A stretch of 64,000 nt of DNA from Dactylonectria macrodidyma (lineage: Eukaryota > Ascomycota > Sordariomycetes > Hypocreales > Nectriaceae), in contig JAGMUV010000016.1 in the NCBI GenBank assembly GCA_020744425.1, positions 558,001-622,000 on the forward strand, in the 5' to 3' direction. Shown here one piece after another: positions 11,074 through 21,211 of this stretch. A model generated the notes under the pieces. It did no database searches and was not told the DNA's origin. It saw only the letters and a list, made by a program, of their open reading frames with translations. The first letter of the stretch is position 1. Every line of letters begins with the position of its first letter. Position numbers and translations under genes: made by a program.

Positions 11074-11130
11074 ATCAATCAATCAATTTATTAACGCCCG
11101 GCGGCTTACGCCGAAAGGGCACTGATTATT
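11074..11130 (-). mobile_element. 3' end of a LINE (Tad-like non-LTR retrotransposon)
   Basis: Read on the minus strand, the end is CCGGGCGTTAATAAATTGA followed by further TTGA units. A GGCGTAAGCCGCCGG hairpin-like stretch lies just before it. An AATAAA-like signal followed by a short tandem tail is how fungal Tad-type LINEs end. The 5' extent cannot be fixed; no reverse transcriptase remains nearby, so this is a 5'-truncated copy. A similar end is at 28366-28440. Confidence 0.5.
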
Positions 11131-11342
11131 AATATATCCATGCATTGTTCAAATTATGTCCTAGTCTCCTTCAGCCCAGCTCCTTGTTACTCATGCTTCC
11201 CTTGCCTAGTGTCTCTCTTTCCTTCTCTGTGGATTCCCATAGGTTCTGTTCCTGCCTAACAGTTCTGACGGGTTAGCCACTTGTACAGACCACAACATGC
11301 AACTTGAACTCTCAAGAGTGCTAACAGCCAAATATCCTGATT

Positions 11343-13280
11343 TTATAGAGGTATCCCTGTATAAATCCCTTTAACTTTGCCTGAAGATTGCCGTATTGCA
11401 TCCTCAATATCTCCAGCTTTGACCTGCAGCCTGCAATCACCCTGGGCGTTGGAGCCTTCCCATCCACCATTTTGTCTAGTTAAGGTCATTAGAGGCCAGT
11501 CTAGGCGAATCTGAATCTCAACAGACAGTAAAAAGCATTCCTCTATTAAGGAATTGCCCTCAATCTCTTTCCTTGTCGCTTGATCGAGCCAACGACAACG
11601 ACGCGGACTCCAATGAATTTCCTGCTTCTTCCGGTCTTTCTGGTTTTGAAGACTGATAGATTTGAGATTAAAACGCCCATTTTCAGAAGTCGCTTCAGGA
11701 GTTGTTCCAGGCGTCGCCTGCCTCGCTCTTTTTGGACTATAGTTGAATAAGGGTTGCTGCGACCGCCGCTTTCGACGTCCCTGGGGCTTCTCCAAGTCTG
11801 CGAATTCTTCGTTTTTTTACTCCTCTGATTCAATCTCGGCCCAAGAGTCATCCCCATTGACATCAATGATAGGGGGCCTTGTGAGAGTAGTATCACATGC
11901 CAAATGAAGTTCAGGGGAGCTTTCCCATGTATCATTTACGTCGTTCGGGTTATTGTAAGCAGGTGAGTTATTTGAGGCATCGTTTTCAAGTTGAAAGCTT
12001 AGCACCATCTTCCGGCTAATGTCATTGAGCGTGCACATGGCCGTGGAGGAGTTGGGTGAATCTGGAGGCTCCGTTCCATCTGGCAAAGCAACGCCATCGT
12101 CCTCTTCTCTGCAGCTTTCCACGACATCTAAGCAGGTAGATTCCGCTTGTATGATTGGCCCTAAGCATAATCCAAAAGGCGATGGAGTCGAGGAGGCACT
12201 AGGGGAGTCGTGAAGGATAGGAGTCGTAGCGGAGGAGGCATCAGAGAGCCCAGAACGAATATGGAAGGCAGCGAATGAAAGACAGCCACCGGGAGAGCCT
12301 GAACTAACACTGGTGGCAGCAGAGGAAGCATCGGTGGACCCAGATCCAATAGCGGAATCAGCAAAGGAAGCAAAGCCATCGGTGGTTGCGAGAGAACCGG
12401 TAGACCAGGAGTTGGAGATGGGGGACGCCGTTGGGGTTTCATTGACGGAGGAGCATATTGGCGCACTATCAGAAGCCGGATAGATTTTGGGTGCACAATC
12501 GGCCAGTTCCAAATTGTTGGTAGCAGTTGTGGTTTCCGTTGTGTTGATGTCCACGCTTGAAGGGATAGGCTCTTCCATTATCTGCGTCCCAAGAGGGGAA
12601 GAGGGAACTTTGGAAGCACGCTCCTCGCTTTGAGCGAGGACGGCCAGAAGGTAGTTCTGGTCAGGATGCGCGGTGTTTCTCTCATCATCAGGCAAGCCAT
12701 AGCTAGCAGCTTTGTCCGCTAGATATAACGCCTCCACATTTGAAGAGCCGCTGGCGTAAGGTGGTGGTGAGCGATGAGGAATCAGATTGATAGAAGTGGA
12801 GGTGGCGGGTGAGTTTTGATAGATCGGCTCAGCGTCAAGCGCTAGGGGGGGCTTCTGGCTGTCACGCAAGGGCATGTCTCCGCCAAAGCCGAAATTCGAC
12901 GTCTCGAAACTGCCAGCAGTGCTCTCCATCGGAATAAACATGGCTAAATCAGGGGGAATGTGCTGTGCAGTTTCCAAAATCGGCCGTTGAGATAGCGCAT
13001 TGTCATCAGGCTCAATGTTTGAGTAATGACCAAGACCAACGGGTTGGATTTCTGAAGCCGCCGTGAAGCCGTCTCCACTGACTTGAGTACGTGCATCGGT
13101 GCCTTTGCGATACCCGTCGTCAAAGCCAGCATTGAAGCCAGCCCTCCAAGCTTGTTCACGACGCTGTGAACAGGACAGGAATGCGAGCTGAGAAGCGAGA
13201 AGCGAGTGTTTCAAGCACGACGTGTCATCCCAAATTTGTGTTTGTAGAGAGTCGTTCGTAGAGAAAGGTAAAGAATCCAT
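11343..13280 (-). pseudogene. Ser/Thr-rich acidic protein interrupted by an in-frame stop
   Basis: The ATG at 13280 opens 487 residues to a TAA at 11819-11817. The same frame stays open afterwards for another 157 codons, to a stop at 11343. The two parts read as one protein: an acidic segment (DDSWAEIESEE) before the stop and KNEEFADLEKPQGRRKRRSQ after it. The N-terminal region has AWRAGFNAGFDDGYRKG; the middle is low-complexity S, T, A, P. No family is recognised; a nuclear regulatory protein is a guess. The stop sits in GAG GAG TAA AAA AAC. A C-to-T change in CAA would create it, as RIP does, but recoding, an intron or a real end at 487 residues remain possible. Confidence 0.5.
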
Positions 13281-13933
13281 GTTTTGTAGAAGTGAAAATA
13301 GAGGATGAAGTTGGAATAGCGATGAAAAGCGGATTGATGTTCCTTTATATACCGCCGTCCTCTCTGCCAGTCCGACTTGCCTGCTGAAAAAGCCCGCTTC
13401 AATGCGAGCTTGTCGAAACCGGCAACTGGAAGCTTGAGGCGATCATTGGACAGGGAGATGCATCCTAGTCAGCGAAGCCTAGCCATGGTTGTTGCTTGGG
13501 AACCACGTCATGCCATCCACTATTCTGAACCCGGTTGACAGCGCATGGTCCACTCCTTGAAGCACCATTGTTGGCTCTGAGGGGAGGGGGGGCTGGGGCT
13601 GAGCCGTGCTGGAGATCAGCGCTCCCATACCACCCACTCACCTTTGTCTTGGGAGGAGGTGGCGATGTACGTTAGGCTCCTCCCATCGTCCGAGGTGTAA
13701 ATTTGATTAAGCAATTCTTACCACGTCGGAGAATCTGAACAGTGAAGGAAGAGCTGGGCAGTCACCGCTGAAGTACAGCCTACCCTGTCAGGGGTTGGCT
13801 CGATCGATACGTGTACGGTAACTAACAGCGTTTGGTTGGGGGAGCTAGGAGGAGGGGAGAGTAGCCAAAGGAGATGAACAATCTTGGAGTAAAGAGGCAT
13901 GGACAAATAATAAAAATAGTTTCTGATTTCGCG
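13281..13933. other. Intergenic between two minus-strand genes
   Basis: The right side is the 3' flank of the RING gene, the left the promoter of the 11343-13280 gene. No gene or repeat was recognised. Confidence 0.4.
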
Positions 13934-16900
13934 CTAATCTATCACTATTATGTCCTCGGCTGCAGCCGTCCCTAGGATTCGCTTCGTTCTTTTCCGTTGT
14001 GATAAGCTCCTTCGACGGTTACGTGTGGAAAACTTAGTATTGGTAGAGTTCCTTTCTACCCGAGCTAAAGATGTCATGCTTGATAAGTCATCATCACCAA
14101 CCAGGGTGAGATCAATGAATACTTGGTTCCCTATGATTATCGTAGGCGCTCTGTGTAATTGACCAGGAACTTGAGTCGAGGCAGATTTGTATGTAAGGAG
14201 CTCAGGAGATTTTGCTGTGCTTCTATCTGGGTGGCTCTGATCTGGACTGAGGACGTGAGGCGCAATCTCGTGATCACAACCACTTCCTCTATGAGTTTGC
14301 CCCTGCTGGACGGGACGAGGGGTATCCGATGAAACCTGCTGATCGATATCGCCATCGCTGACGGCAGCTTGACTGATACCCAATAAGGCAGCTGCTCCTA
14401 GGATAAATAGTTTATCATCAGAGGAGGCTTCATGTTTCTTTGTTAAGATCGGAGGCCCCTTTTTACAAAGAGGACAATGTGCAGGGGCCCCATGCGTCTC
14501 TCGGTAAGTCTTACGACACTCAACCCAGCACGTCGCACAAGAACCATGGCCTTAATTATGTCAGCTCCTTGTGGCAAATGCTTTTTGCTCGCCTTACCAC
14601 AATCAAAAAAGATGATATCCCCAGTGTCCCAGCATATCATGCACTTATTCCAGTAATACTGTCGTATCATGGATCCGATGTACTTCTTACAATACAACTT
14701 CAGACTAGTTAGCTGAAACTGTTGGAATATCACTAACACTGCCAGGGCTAGCGCCAGGATCGTAGGCACCCACGTGTGTAGACCACAGCTAGTAACAGCT
14801 GTAAGGGCACGTGCAGGTGCCTCCCTGCTAGATATAGGGCCACTTCGTGGCCCTATTACCTAGCCTAGATTCTGTTCTTAAGACATCAAGTAAAACACCA
14901 AGTTAACCATCACGGTTTTGACGTCTCACCCGCCCGAAAGAGCAATTGCTATAACAGCAGGATACCTGAGTTATCCAACACTGATCAGTGGTTAACCTAC
15001 CAGGTCCACCACTCAGAATACCGCAGATCAGCAAGGTTCATCAGAAGAGACAGCAGTTACGATATAGCTGGCTTCGGCCCATTACGCGCCAACAGCCCCT
15101 CACTATCGTAGCTACTGTGCTACCAGGAAACCGGTTCATCTAGCTCCCCGTCACTGGCCCAGCTAGATCACCGGCACCCTCATCCTAGCTCCCCTTCCAA
15201 GGCCCAGCTAGGCGCGTCCATCACGCACGACAACAGCTGCTTCAACGGTTATATAACCACAGCAACAGCAGCCACCCGATCACAATCGACAAGACTACGG
15301 AGTACCATCGTCACCCAAGGACGTGGGAATCCCGGAGACCCTGACAACAAAGCAATAAGGGGCAGCATTAGCCCGATCAGGGCTAGCCAGCCACACCATC
15401 ACATCATCAGTTTCATAAGGTTTCATAAGGTACGCTAGCAAGCAATACCTAAGATGACATCAGAGACGCCAGACAGCTCCCAGAGCAGCGACAACAGCAG
15501 TGGCGATACCCTCAAGGGGACGTCAAGGGGAACGCCTATTCCCGAGGAATACCAGGACTTCATTGATCCAGCACTTTGGGGCAAACTCAACCTGCTAGAT
15601 CTGGACGATGAAAGTAACCCACCTTCGGAACAGCACATCGGCTCCTTCATTCTCTTCAATGTAACAGCCTATAAGCGCCAGGGCTTGTACGGCCGTTACC
15701 TATGGGCCCGAGCCTATGATGACTTCGAAGAGTTTGAAGAACAGCACTTCCGGGTCAACAAGAAAGCCTGCAAGATACTAAGGTCGTTCATGCTAGAACA
15801 AGGTATATGGATGGGCACCAACCGCCAGGCCCACGCCATCAACGTGGCAACCGCTTTACAGCAGTACCACGTATGGACAGACCTAGAGATCGAACAAACT
15901 GCTAGCAAATACCCCAGGTTCCTCAACAACCTCGACAAGATCCCCAGATTCAGGGAACACCTCAAGGAGGACCCAGCAGTCCTTGCGAAGGCAGCAGTCA
16001 CAGCCCCAGTACGGCCACTGCAACTGCAGTTGCCAAGCCCCGAGAATACCACTCCACCTCCAGCCCCAGCTATACATCACCAGCAGCAGCAGCAGCTGCA
16101 GTATGACACCCCACGACATACAGCACCGTTAACAGCAACTGACACACCCACGGAGCCAGATGTCCCTACCTCACGGCAGGTGACAGACCTCTCTAAGATG
16201 TACACCGACGACAACAAATACGGTGGCGACATATATGACGTGTTAGAGAACAAGCTGCTGATTTTCCGGGACTTCTGCGGTAAAGTTTCAATTCCGCAGA
16301 CGCAATTTTCACATGTATTCTCCCTGATGCTGAAGGGACGGGCATTACGCTTTTACTTCTCGAACCTCGCCCGGACCCGCCCAGTAATGCAGTTCACACA
16401 CATGGTACAACAGACGTTACAGCACTTCGAGCCCGAAGAGATGCAGCAGACGTACCTGTCAGAGTGGCGGTCTATTACACTTGCGAAGATGATAACCGAG
16501 CACCCAGCAAAGTCAAAGAGCGAAGTCTTCGAGTTACTACTGGAAAGGATAACATTACTCCACAGCGCACTACCTACGGTCAGTGGCAGCAGAATTGCTC
16601 TCAAGGAGCAAATCATCAACGCCTGCTACGGCCAACCCGAGTGCGCCAACGCGCTATACCGACCTGCAGTAGATTGCGAGGGCGTTATCCAACAGATCCG
16701 CGGTTCTATTAAGCTAGCAGCGTCAACGCAGCATTTCCATACCGCTGCAACGCTCCCTCAAGAACCCACCAGCAACCCAGTACAGTACTGGACGGACCGA
16801 ACGTTCCGTGGCCAAGGGAGAGATACGAAGTACGGCAACCGCGACTCTAATCCCAGCTCCCAGAGCAAGAAGTGTTACGTCTGCAACAAGCCCGACTGCT

Positions 16901-19900
16901 GGTCCACAAGGCATACAGCAGACGAACGAACACAGGCCTACCGGAAATTCAGGACCAACAGGGCAGCCACCAGCACTTCGCAATCCTCCTACAAGGCGTT
17001 TTTAACGTGGCACGAAGGCCCTGAACCAACTGTAACGCTGTCACGCAGCGGCAGCCCTGATCTCGTACAGCAGTACTTCCAGGAACTCGCAGACAGCAGG
17101 AACAACGAGCCTAGCAGCGAAGAGGATGCTGCGTGGGAAGACTCCCAACAGTTCTTCACCAGCTACTTCACATCGACAACGACGATTGATGGCCCCGCCC
17201 TCGCTAACCAACTAGCTAATCAGGCAATGTACCACGCCTTCACAGGCCGTCTCCCGACTGCTCCCACATATACGACGGAATCCGCATATGCATTTACACT
17301 GCAGGCCCGGTACAGAGACATTTTTCAGGGGATATTGCCAGACACAGGAGCTTCCGGTCTTTCTACTGCTGGCAACCAGCAGTTCATAGCACTGCAAAAA
17401 CAGCTCCCAAGCCTAGCATTGAACCAGACAGCAGCAGGCTCCAAGATCACCTTCGGAGCCGGGCCCCCTACCTACTCCACAGGCACGATCGACGTGCCTA
17501 CACCGCTTGGTCAGATGGTGTTTCACGTGGTGCCAGCAGATACGCCGTTTCTGCTCTGCTTAGCAGACATGGACCGCATGGGCATCACATTTGATAACCT
17601 GGCCAATGTCCTTCGAAAAGGGGCACTTACTGTACCAGTCATCCGCAAATGGGGCCACCCATGGATGCTATTACAGCCAGAGATACCACTGGCGTTCAAC
17701 CACCTGACAGAGGCCGAGCTACGTCGAGTACACCGCCGATGTGGCCATCCATCCGTGCAACGCCTATATGACCTGCTATATAAAGCAGGCCACGACGTGG
17801 AAATCAACGCTATTAGAGCCCTCACGGACATCTGCAGCCAATGTCAGCTACACGGGACACCGCCTAACCGCTTCAAATTCACATTGCGCGACGACTACGA
17901 GTTCAACTACGAGATTGTGGTTGACGTCGTCACCCTAGACGACGGCAAAGTGTTACATGTCGTGGATACAGCTACATCCTTTACGGCAGCCCGTTTCCTC
18001 CGCAGTCTATCAGCACAAGACACGTGGGACGCACTGCGCCTATGCTGGATAGACGTTTACCAAGGACCCCCTGACTGGATCGTTTGCGACGCCGGCACCA
18101 ACTTCCACGCCGCAGAATTCAAGGCGGCAGCAAGAGCTGCAGGAATCAGCGTCAAGGAAGTGCCTATTGAGGCACATAACAGCATTGGCAAGATCGAACG
18201 AGCCCACCCTGCACTACGGCGAGCCTACTATATCATCAGATCAGCAGACAATACCGTGTTACCAGAGAGCGCCCTCCAGATGGCCGTCAAAGCTATCAAT
18301 GACACTGCTGGCCCTAACGGCCTTGTGCCTACACTGTTGGTTTTTGGCTCCTACCCACGGATAACCGAGGATTCACCACCCTCACCATCTAACGTGCGGA
18401 GGGCTGCAGCAATTCACAAAGCAATGAAGGAACTGCAGCACCTACAAGCCAAACGCAAGGTCCAGGAAGCGCTGGCCGCCCGCAACGGGCCTGACATGGT
18501 CCCTACGATCAGCCTACCACTGCAATCACAGGTCCGCGTGTGGCGCGAGAACAAGGGATGGCAAGGCCCATTTACCCTGATTGCAACTGCTGGCCAGACT
18601 TGCACTCTGCAACTGCCACACGGCCCACGAGACTTCCGCTCTACTGCCGTCAAGCCATGGCACGATGATTCCGAAGACCAAGTGCTTACTACATCACCTA
18701 CGTCAGCAGTAATAGCAGCCGAAAATAACACTATCCACGACGAGATCATCGTTTCTACTACGCCCGATACCCCCCCCCAAGCCCAAGCCCAGCCCAGACG
18801 TGGCCCAGGTCGACCCGGGAAGTCACATCTCCCGCAGCAGGCGACCTCACAAGACCCAATTCCCCAAAGACGGAGACGCGGGCGTCCCAGAAAACACCCA
18901 CTTGCCCCCGTGGAACAGGACGAACCGCCACAACAGCACTCCGTATACATCAGCGAAACGGACGTCAGCTTGCCCATCGTGTGTACGGTAGCGTACCTAT
19001 CGTCGAAGGAACAGGACGATCAGGCCTTGGTTGCTATATTGCGTGCTGAAGGCATTATAACAGCTCCTGGAGAGCCGTTTGTAGCATCCACGTACAAGGA
19101 GATCGACGCCCTCATCAGCAGAGGCGTATTTGAGTTCGTTCCATTCGATCCGAAACAGCACTCGGGCACCCGCATCTTCCGCTCCCGGATCGTCAACGAA
19201 CTCAAAGGCAAGGGCACCTCACAGCCCTACGAGAAGTCACGCCTCGTCATCCAGGGCTTCGCAGACGACGGAAAACGCACTATTTTAACGCAAGCACCTA
19301 CAATTCAACGGTCCAGCCAACGGTTGATCCTCGCACTTGCACCATCTCTGCTACTTCGTGGCCAGCACCTATGGCTACGAGACATCACGCAGGCGTATGT
19401 CCAGGCGGCTATGCCGCTGAACCGCACCATCCTCGCCAAGCTGCCGACACAGATACAGCACCACTACCCGGACAACACCATCATGAAGGTGGTGAAACCG
19501 CTGTACGGCATCGCCGAGGCAGGCACTTACTGGTGGGCCACGTACTACGCCCACCATAGAGAAAAGCTCCAGATGGAAACATCTACGTACGACCCGTGCC
19601 TGCTTATAACTACCAAGGAAAACCAGCACTTCGGCATCGTTGGCATGCAAACGGACGACACCATCGGCGTGTCAGATGAAGCGTTTGACCGACATGAAGA
19701 TACTGCCTTGCAGGCAGCCAGCTTTACCGCAAAGCCCAAGGAACGCCTACAACCGGACAAACCGCTTGCCTTCAACGGCGGGACCATCACACTGTGTGCA
19801 GCAACCGGTATCATACAACTACGGCAAAAGGGGCAAGGCGAAAAGCTGCAGCTCCTAGAGATCACCCCTGAATCAACCGCTGCTTCCATCAAGGCCCAGT

Positions 19901-21211
19901 ACACCGAACAGCGTGCGCGCGGTGCATACATTGCATCCATCTGCCAACCCGAGGCCTGCTACGACCTGTCTGCTGCAGCGCAGCACCAAGAGCCAACTCT
20001 CGAGCAGGCGAAGGCGCTGAATCAGCGTCTGCAATGGCAAATAGACCACCAAGACCGCGGCATCCGGTACCTGCCCATCGACCTGTCAACTGCGAAGCTG
20101 TTCGTCTTCGTAGACGGGTCTCTAGCAAATAACCCTGACCTGACATCTCAGCTTGGATTTGCGATCATCCTAGGCAACGAAACAGCAGTTAGCGACGATA
20201 CCTTTACGCTAACTGGCAACCTTGTGCATTACAGCTCCACAAAGTGCAAACGCATTACCCGTAGTTCCTTGGCTTCAGAGGTCTATGGCATGGTGGCAGG
20301 CGTGGATATGGCCTACGTTATTACAAACACCATCAATCAAGTGCTAGAACGCCTGGATCTCCCAGCAGTACCCACCATTGCATGCACCGATTCGTACTCA
20401 CTATACGAGTGCCTGGTAAAGCTCGGAACAACGCAAGAGAAACGGCTGATGGTCGATATAATGGCACTTCGGCAGTCATACGAACGCCGAGAGCTGTTTG
20501 AGATCCGTTGGATCAGCGGTGAAGACAACCTAGCAGATGCCTTTACTAAGAACAGCTGCAACAAGGCGTTTGAGCGCTTCATGGATACGGCAACTGCTGT
20601 GATTCGGATGGAGGGATGGGTCGCAAGGTGATGATTTTCATAAGAACCAGCTGTCCCAAGAGCTGGCTGCGCGGGCGCAGCCCTAACAGGACCAGGAAGC
20701 TCCGGCCGAGATACGGGCGCCGGAGCTGCGATGCTGAATACGCAGTTACGGAATCAGGCTTGCGGGAGTTACTGCTTCTTTTATATATCTAGGTGATCCT
20801 GGGCCCTGGCACAAAATTGAAGACTGCCAGTGTTGGAATATCACTAACACTGCCAGGGCTAGCGCCAGGATCGTAGGCACCCACGTGTGTAGACCACAGC
20901 TAGTAACAGCTGTAAGGGCACGTGCAGGTGCCTCCCTGCTAGATATAGGGCCACTTCGTGGCCCTATTACCTAGCCTAGATTCTGTTCTTAAGACATCAA
21001 GTAAAACACCAAGTTAACCATCACGGTTTTGACGTCTCACCCGCCCGAAAGAGCAATTGCTATAACAGCAGGATACCTGAGTTATCCAACAGAAACCTTA
21101 TACAAGAGGACATTCCTAGCTTACAAGTTTCGAGTTTGGGAAGCGCCATTGTGGCATATCAGGCTGAAGACGGTGAAAACAAGCCGTACAGTAGGCGTCA
21201 TGACGGGACAT
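13934..21211 (-). CDS. RING-finger protein with SUMO-interaction-like motif, intron 1 hosts Copia
   Basis: Exons 21211-21125, 14697-14598 and 14550-13934 total 804 nt, giving 267 residues and stop. Intron 2 is 47 nt. Intron 1 is 50 nt once the 6372-bp Copia and one GAAAC duplication are removed; it runs GTAAGC...AGCTAAC...GAAG. The splice recreates a complete RING: C48, C51, C62, H64, C67, C70, C88, C91 (CMIC, FDCGHGSCATC, CPLC). RING proteins usually act as E3 ubiquitin ligases. A VFIDLT motif followed by GDDD at about 206-215, and DIIVID at the C-terminus, resemble SUMO-interacting motifs, so a SUMO-targeted ligase is possible (inference). Copia lies antisense, between donor and branch point. 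All coding exons are intact; whether a 6.4-kb intron is spliced is unknown. Confidence 0.75.
14720..14980 (+). repeat. Copia 5' LTR
   Basis: 261 bp, TGTTGG...CCAACA, identical to the 3' LTR. It contains an imperfect hairpin, GGGCCACTTCGTGGCCC, near 14837-14853. Confidence 0.95.
15454..20631 (+). CDS. Copia Gag-Pol polyprotein
   Basis: A single 1725-residue frame makes all retrotransposition proteins. In order (approximate residues): Gag core 245-430; zinc knuckle CYVCNKPDCWSTRH near 473; aspartic protease DTGAS near 630; integrase HHCC zinc site (HRRCGH ... CSQC) 760-797; integrase core with D near 825, D in CDAGTNF near 880 and E in GKIERAH near 916; integrase C-terminal SH3-like part (VRVWRENKGWQGPF) near 1028; two AT-hook-like motifs (RRGPGRPGK, RRRGRPRK) near 1114 and 1139; reverse transcriptase 1210-1410 with TDD near 1401 where most Copia elements have VDD; RNase H 1549-1710 ending in the WISGEDNLADAFTK type signature. 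The domain order PR-IN-RT-RH defines Copia. The frame is intact, so the copy may be active. Confidence 0.95.
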   Translation: MTSETPDSSQSSDNSSGDTLKGTSRGTPIPEEYQDFIDPALWGKLNLLDLDDESNPPSEQHIGSFILFNVTAYKRQGLYGRYLWARAYDDFEEFEEQHFRVNKKACKILRSFMLEQGIWMGTNRQAHAINVATALQQYHVWTDLEIEQTASKYPRFLNNLDKIPRFREHLKEDPAVLAKAAVTAPVRPLQLQLPSPENTTPPPAPAIHHQQQQQLQYDTPRHTAPLTATDTPTEPDVPTSRQVTDLSKMYTDDNKYGGDIYDVLENKLLIFRDFCGKVSIPQTQFSHVFSLMLKGRALRFYFSNLARTRPVMQFTHMVQQTLQHFEPEEMQQTYLSEWRSITLAKMITEHPAKSKSEVFELLLERITLLHSALPTVSGSRIALKEQIINACYGQPECANALYRPAVDCEGVIQQIRGSIKLAASTQHFHTAATLPQEPTSNPVQYWTDRTFRGQGRDTKYGNRDSNPSSQSKKCYVCNKPDCWSTRHTADERTQAYRKFRTNRAATSTSQSSYKAFLTWHEGPEPTVTLSRSGSPDLVQQYFQELADSRNNEPSSEEDAAWEDSQQFFTSYFTSTTTIDGPALANQLANQAMYHAFTGRLPTAPTYTTESAYAFTLQARYRDIFQGILPDTGASGLSTAGNQQFIALQKQLPSLALNQTAAGSKITFGAGPPTYSTGTIDVPTPLGQMVFHVVPADTPFLLCLADMDRMGITFDNLANVLRKGALTVPVIRKWGHPWMLLQPEIPLAFNHLTEAELRRVHRRCGHPSVQRLYDLLYKAGHDVEINAIRALTDICSQCQLHGTPPNRFKFTLRDDYEFNYEIVVDVVTLDDGKVLHVVDTATSFTAARFLRSLSAQDTWDALRLCWIDVYQGPPDWIVCDAGTNFHAAEFKAAARAAGISVKEVPIEAHNSIGKIERAHPALRRAYYIIRSADNTVLPESALQMAVKAINDTAGPNGLVPTLLVFGSYPRITEDSPPSPSNVRRAAAIHKAMKELQHLQAKRKVQEALAARNGPDMVPTISLPLQSQVRVWRENKGWQGPFTLIATAGQTCTLQLPHGPRDFRSTAVKPWHDDSEDQVLTTSPTSAVIAAENNTIHDEIIVSTTPDTPPQAQAQPRRGPGRPGKSHLPQQATSQDPIPQRRRRGRPRKHPLAPVEQDEPPQQHSVYISETDVSLPIVCTVAYLSSKEQDDQALVAILRAEGIITAPGEPFVASTYKEIDALISRGVFEFVPFDPKQHSGTRIFRSRIVNELKGKGTSQPYEKSRLVIQGFADDGKRTILTQAPTIQRSSQRLILALAPSLLLRGQHLWLRDITQAYVQAAMPLNRTILAKLPTQIQHHYPDNTIMKVVKPLYGIAEAGTYWWATYYAHHREKLQMETSTYDPCLLITTKENQHFGIVGMQTDDTIGVSDEAFDRHEDTALQAASFTAKPKERLQPDKPLAFNGGTITLCAATGIIQLRQKGQGEKLQLLEITPESTAASIKAQYTEQRARGAYIASICQPEACYDLSAAAQHQEPTLEQAKALNQRLQWQIDHQDRGIRYLPIDLSTAKLFVFVDGSLANNPDLTSQLGFAIILGNETAVSDDTFTLTGNLVHYSSTKCKRITRSSLASEVYGMVAGVDMAYVITNTINQVLERLDLPAVPTIACTDSYSLYECLVKLGTTQEKRLMVDIMALRQSYERRELFEIRWISGEDNLADAFTKNSCNKAFERFMDTATAVIRMEGWVAR
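20831..21091 (+). repeat. Copia 3' LTR
   Basis: 261 bp, identical to the 5' LTR, followed directly by the GAAAC target duplication. Confidence 0.95.

Larger units (their letters stand above)
14720..21091 (+). mobile_element. Full-length Ty1/Copia LTR retrotransposon
   Basis: The LTRs at 14720-14980 and 20831-21091 are both 261 bp, start TGTTGG, end CCAACA, and are identical in my base-by-base reading. Target duplications of GAAAC flank the element at 14715-14719 and 21092-21096. One long ORF (15454-20631) fills the interior. Identical LTRs and an open ORF mean a very recent insertion. I could not assign a primer-binding site in the bases after the 5' LTR. The 199 bases between ORF end and 3' LTR hold no obvious long polypurine tract. 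Confidence 0.95.

Noticed and set aside
14981..15050. Primer-binding site of the Copia
   Set aside because: The bases after the 5' LTR do not match a tRNA 3' end known to me well enough to call.
18414..18977. 187-residue minus frame and other frames inside 15454-20631
   Set aside because: Antisense shadows of the Copia polyprotein.
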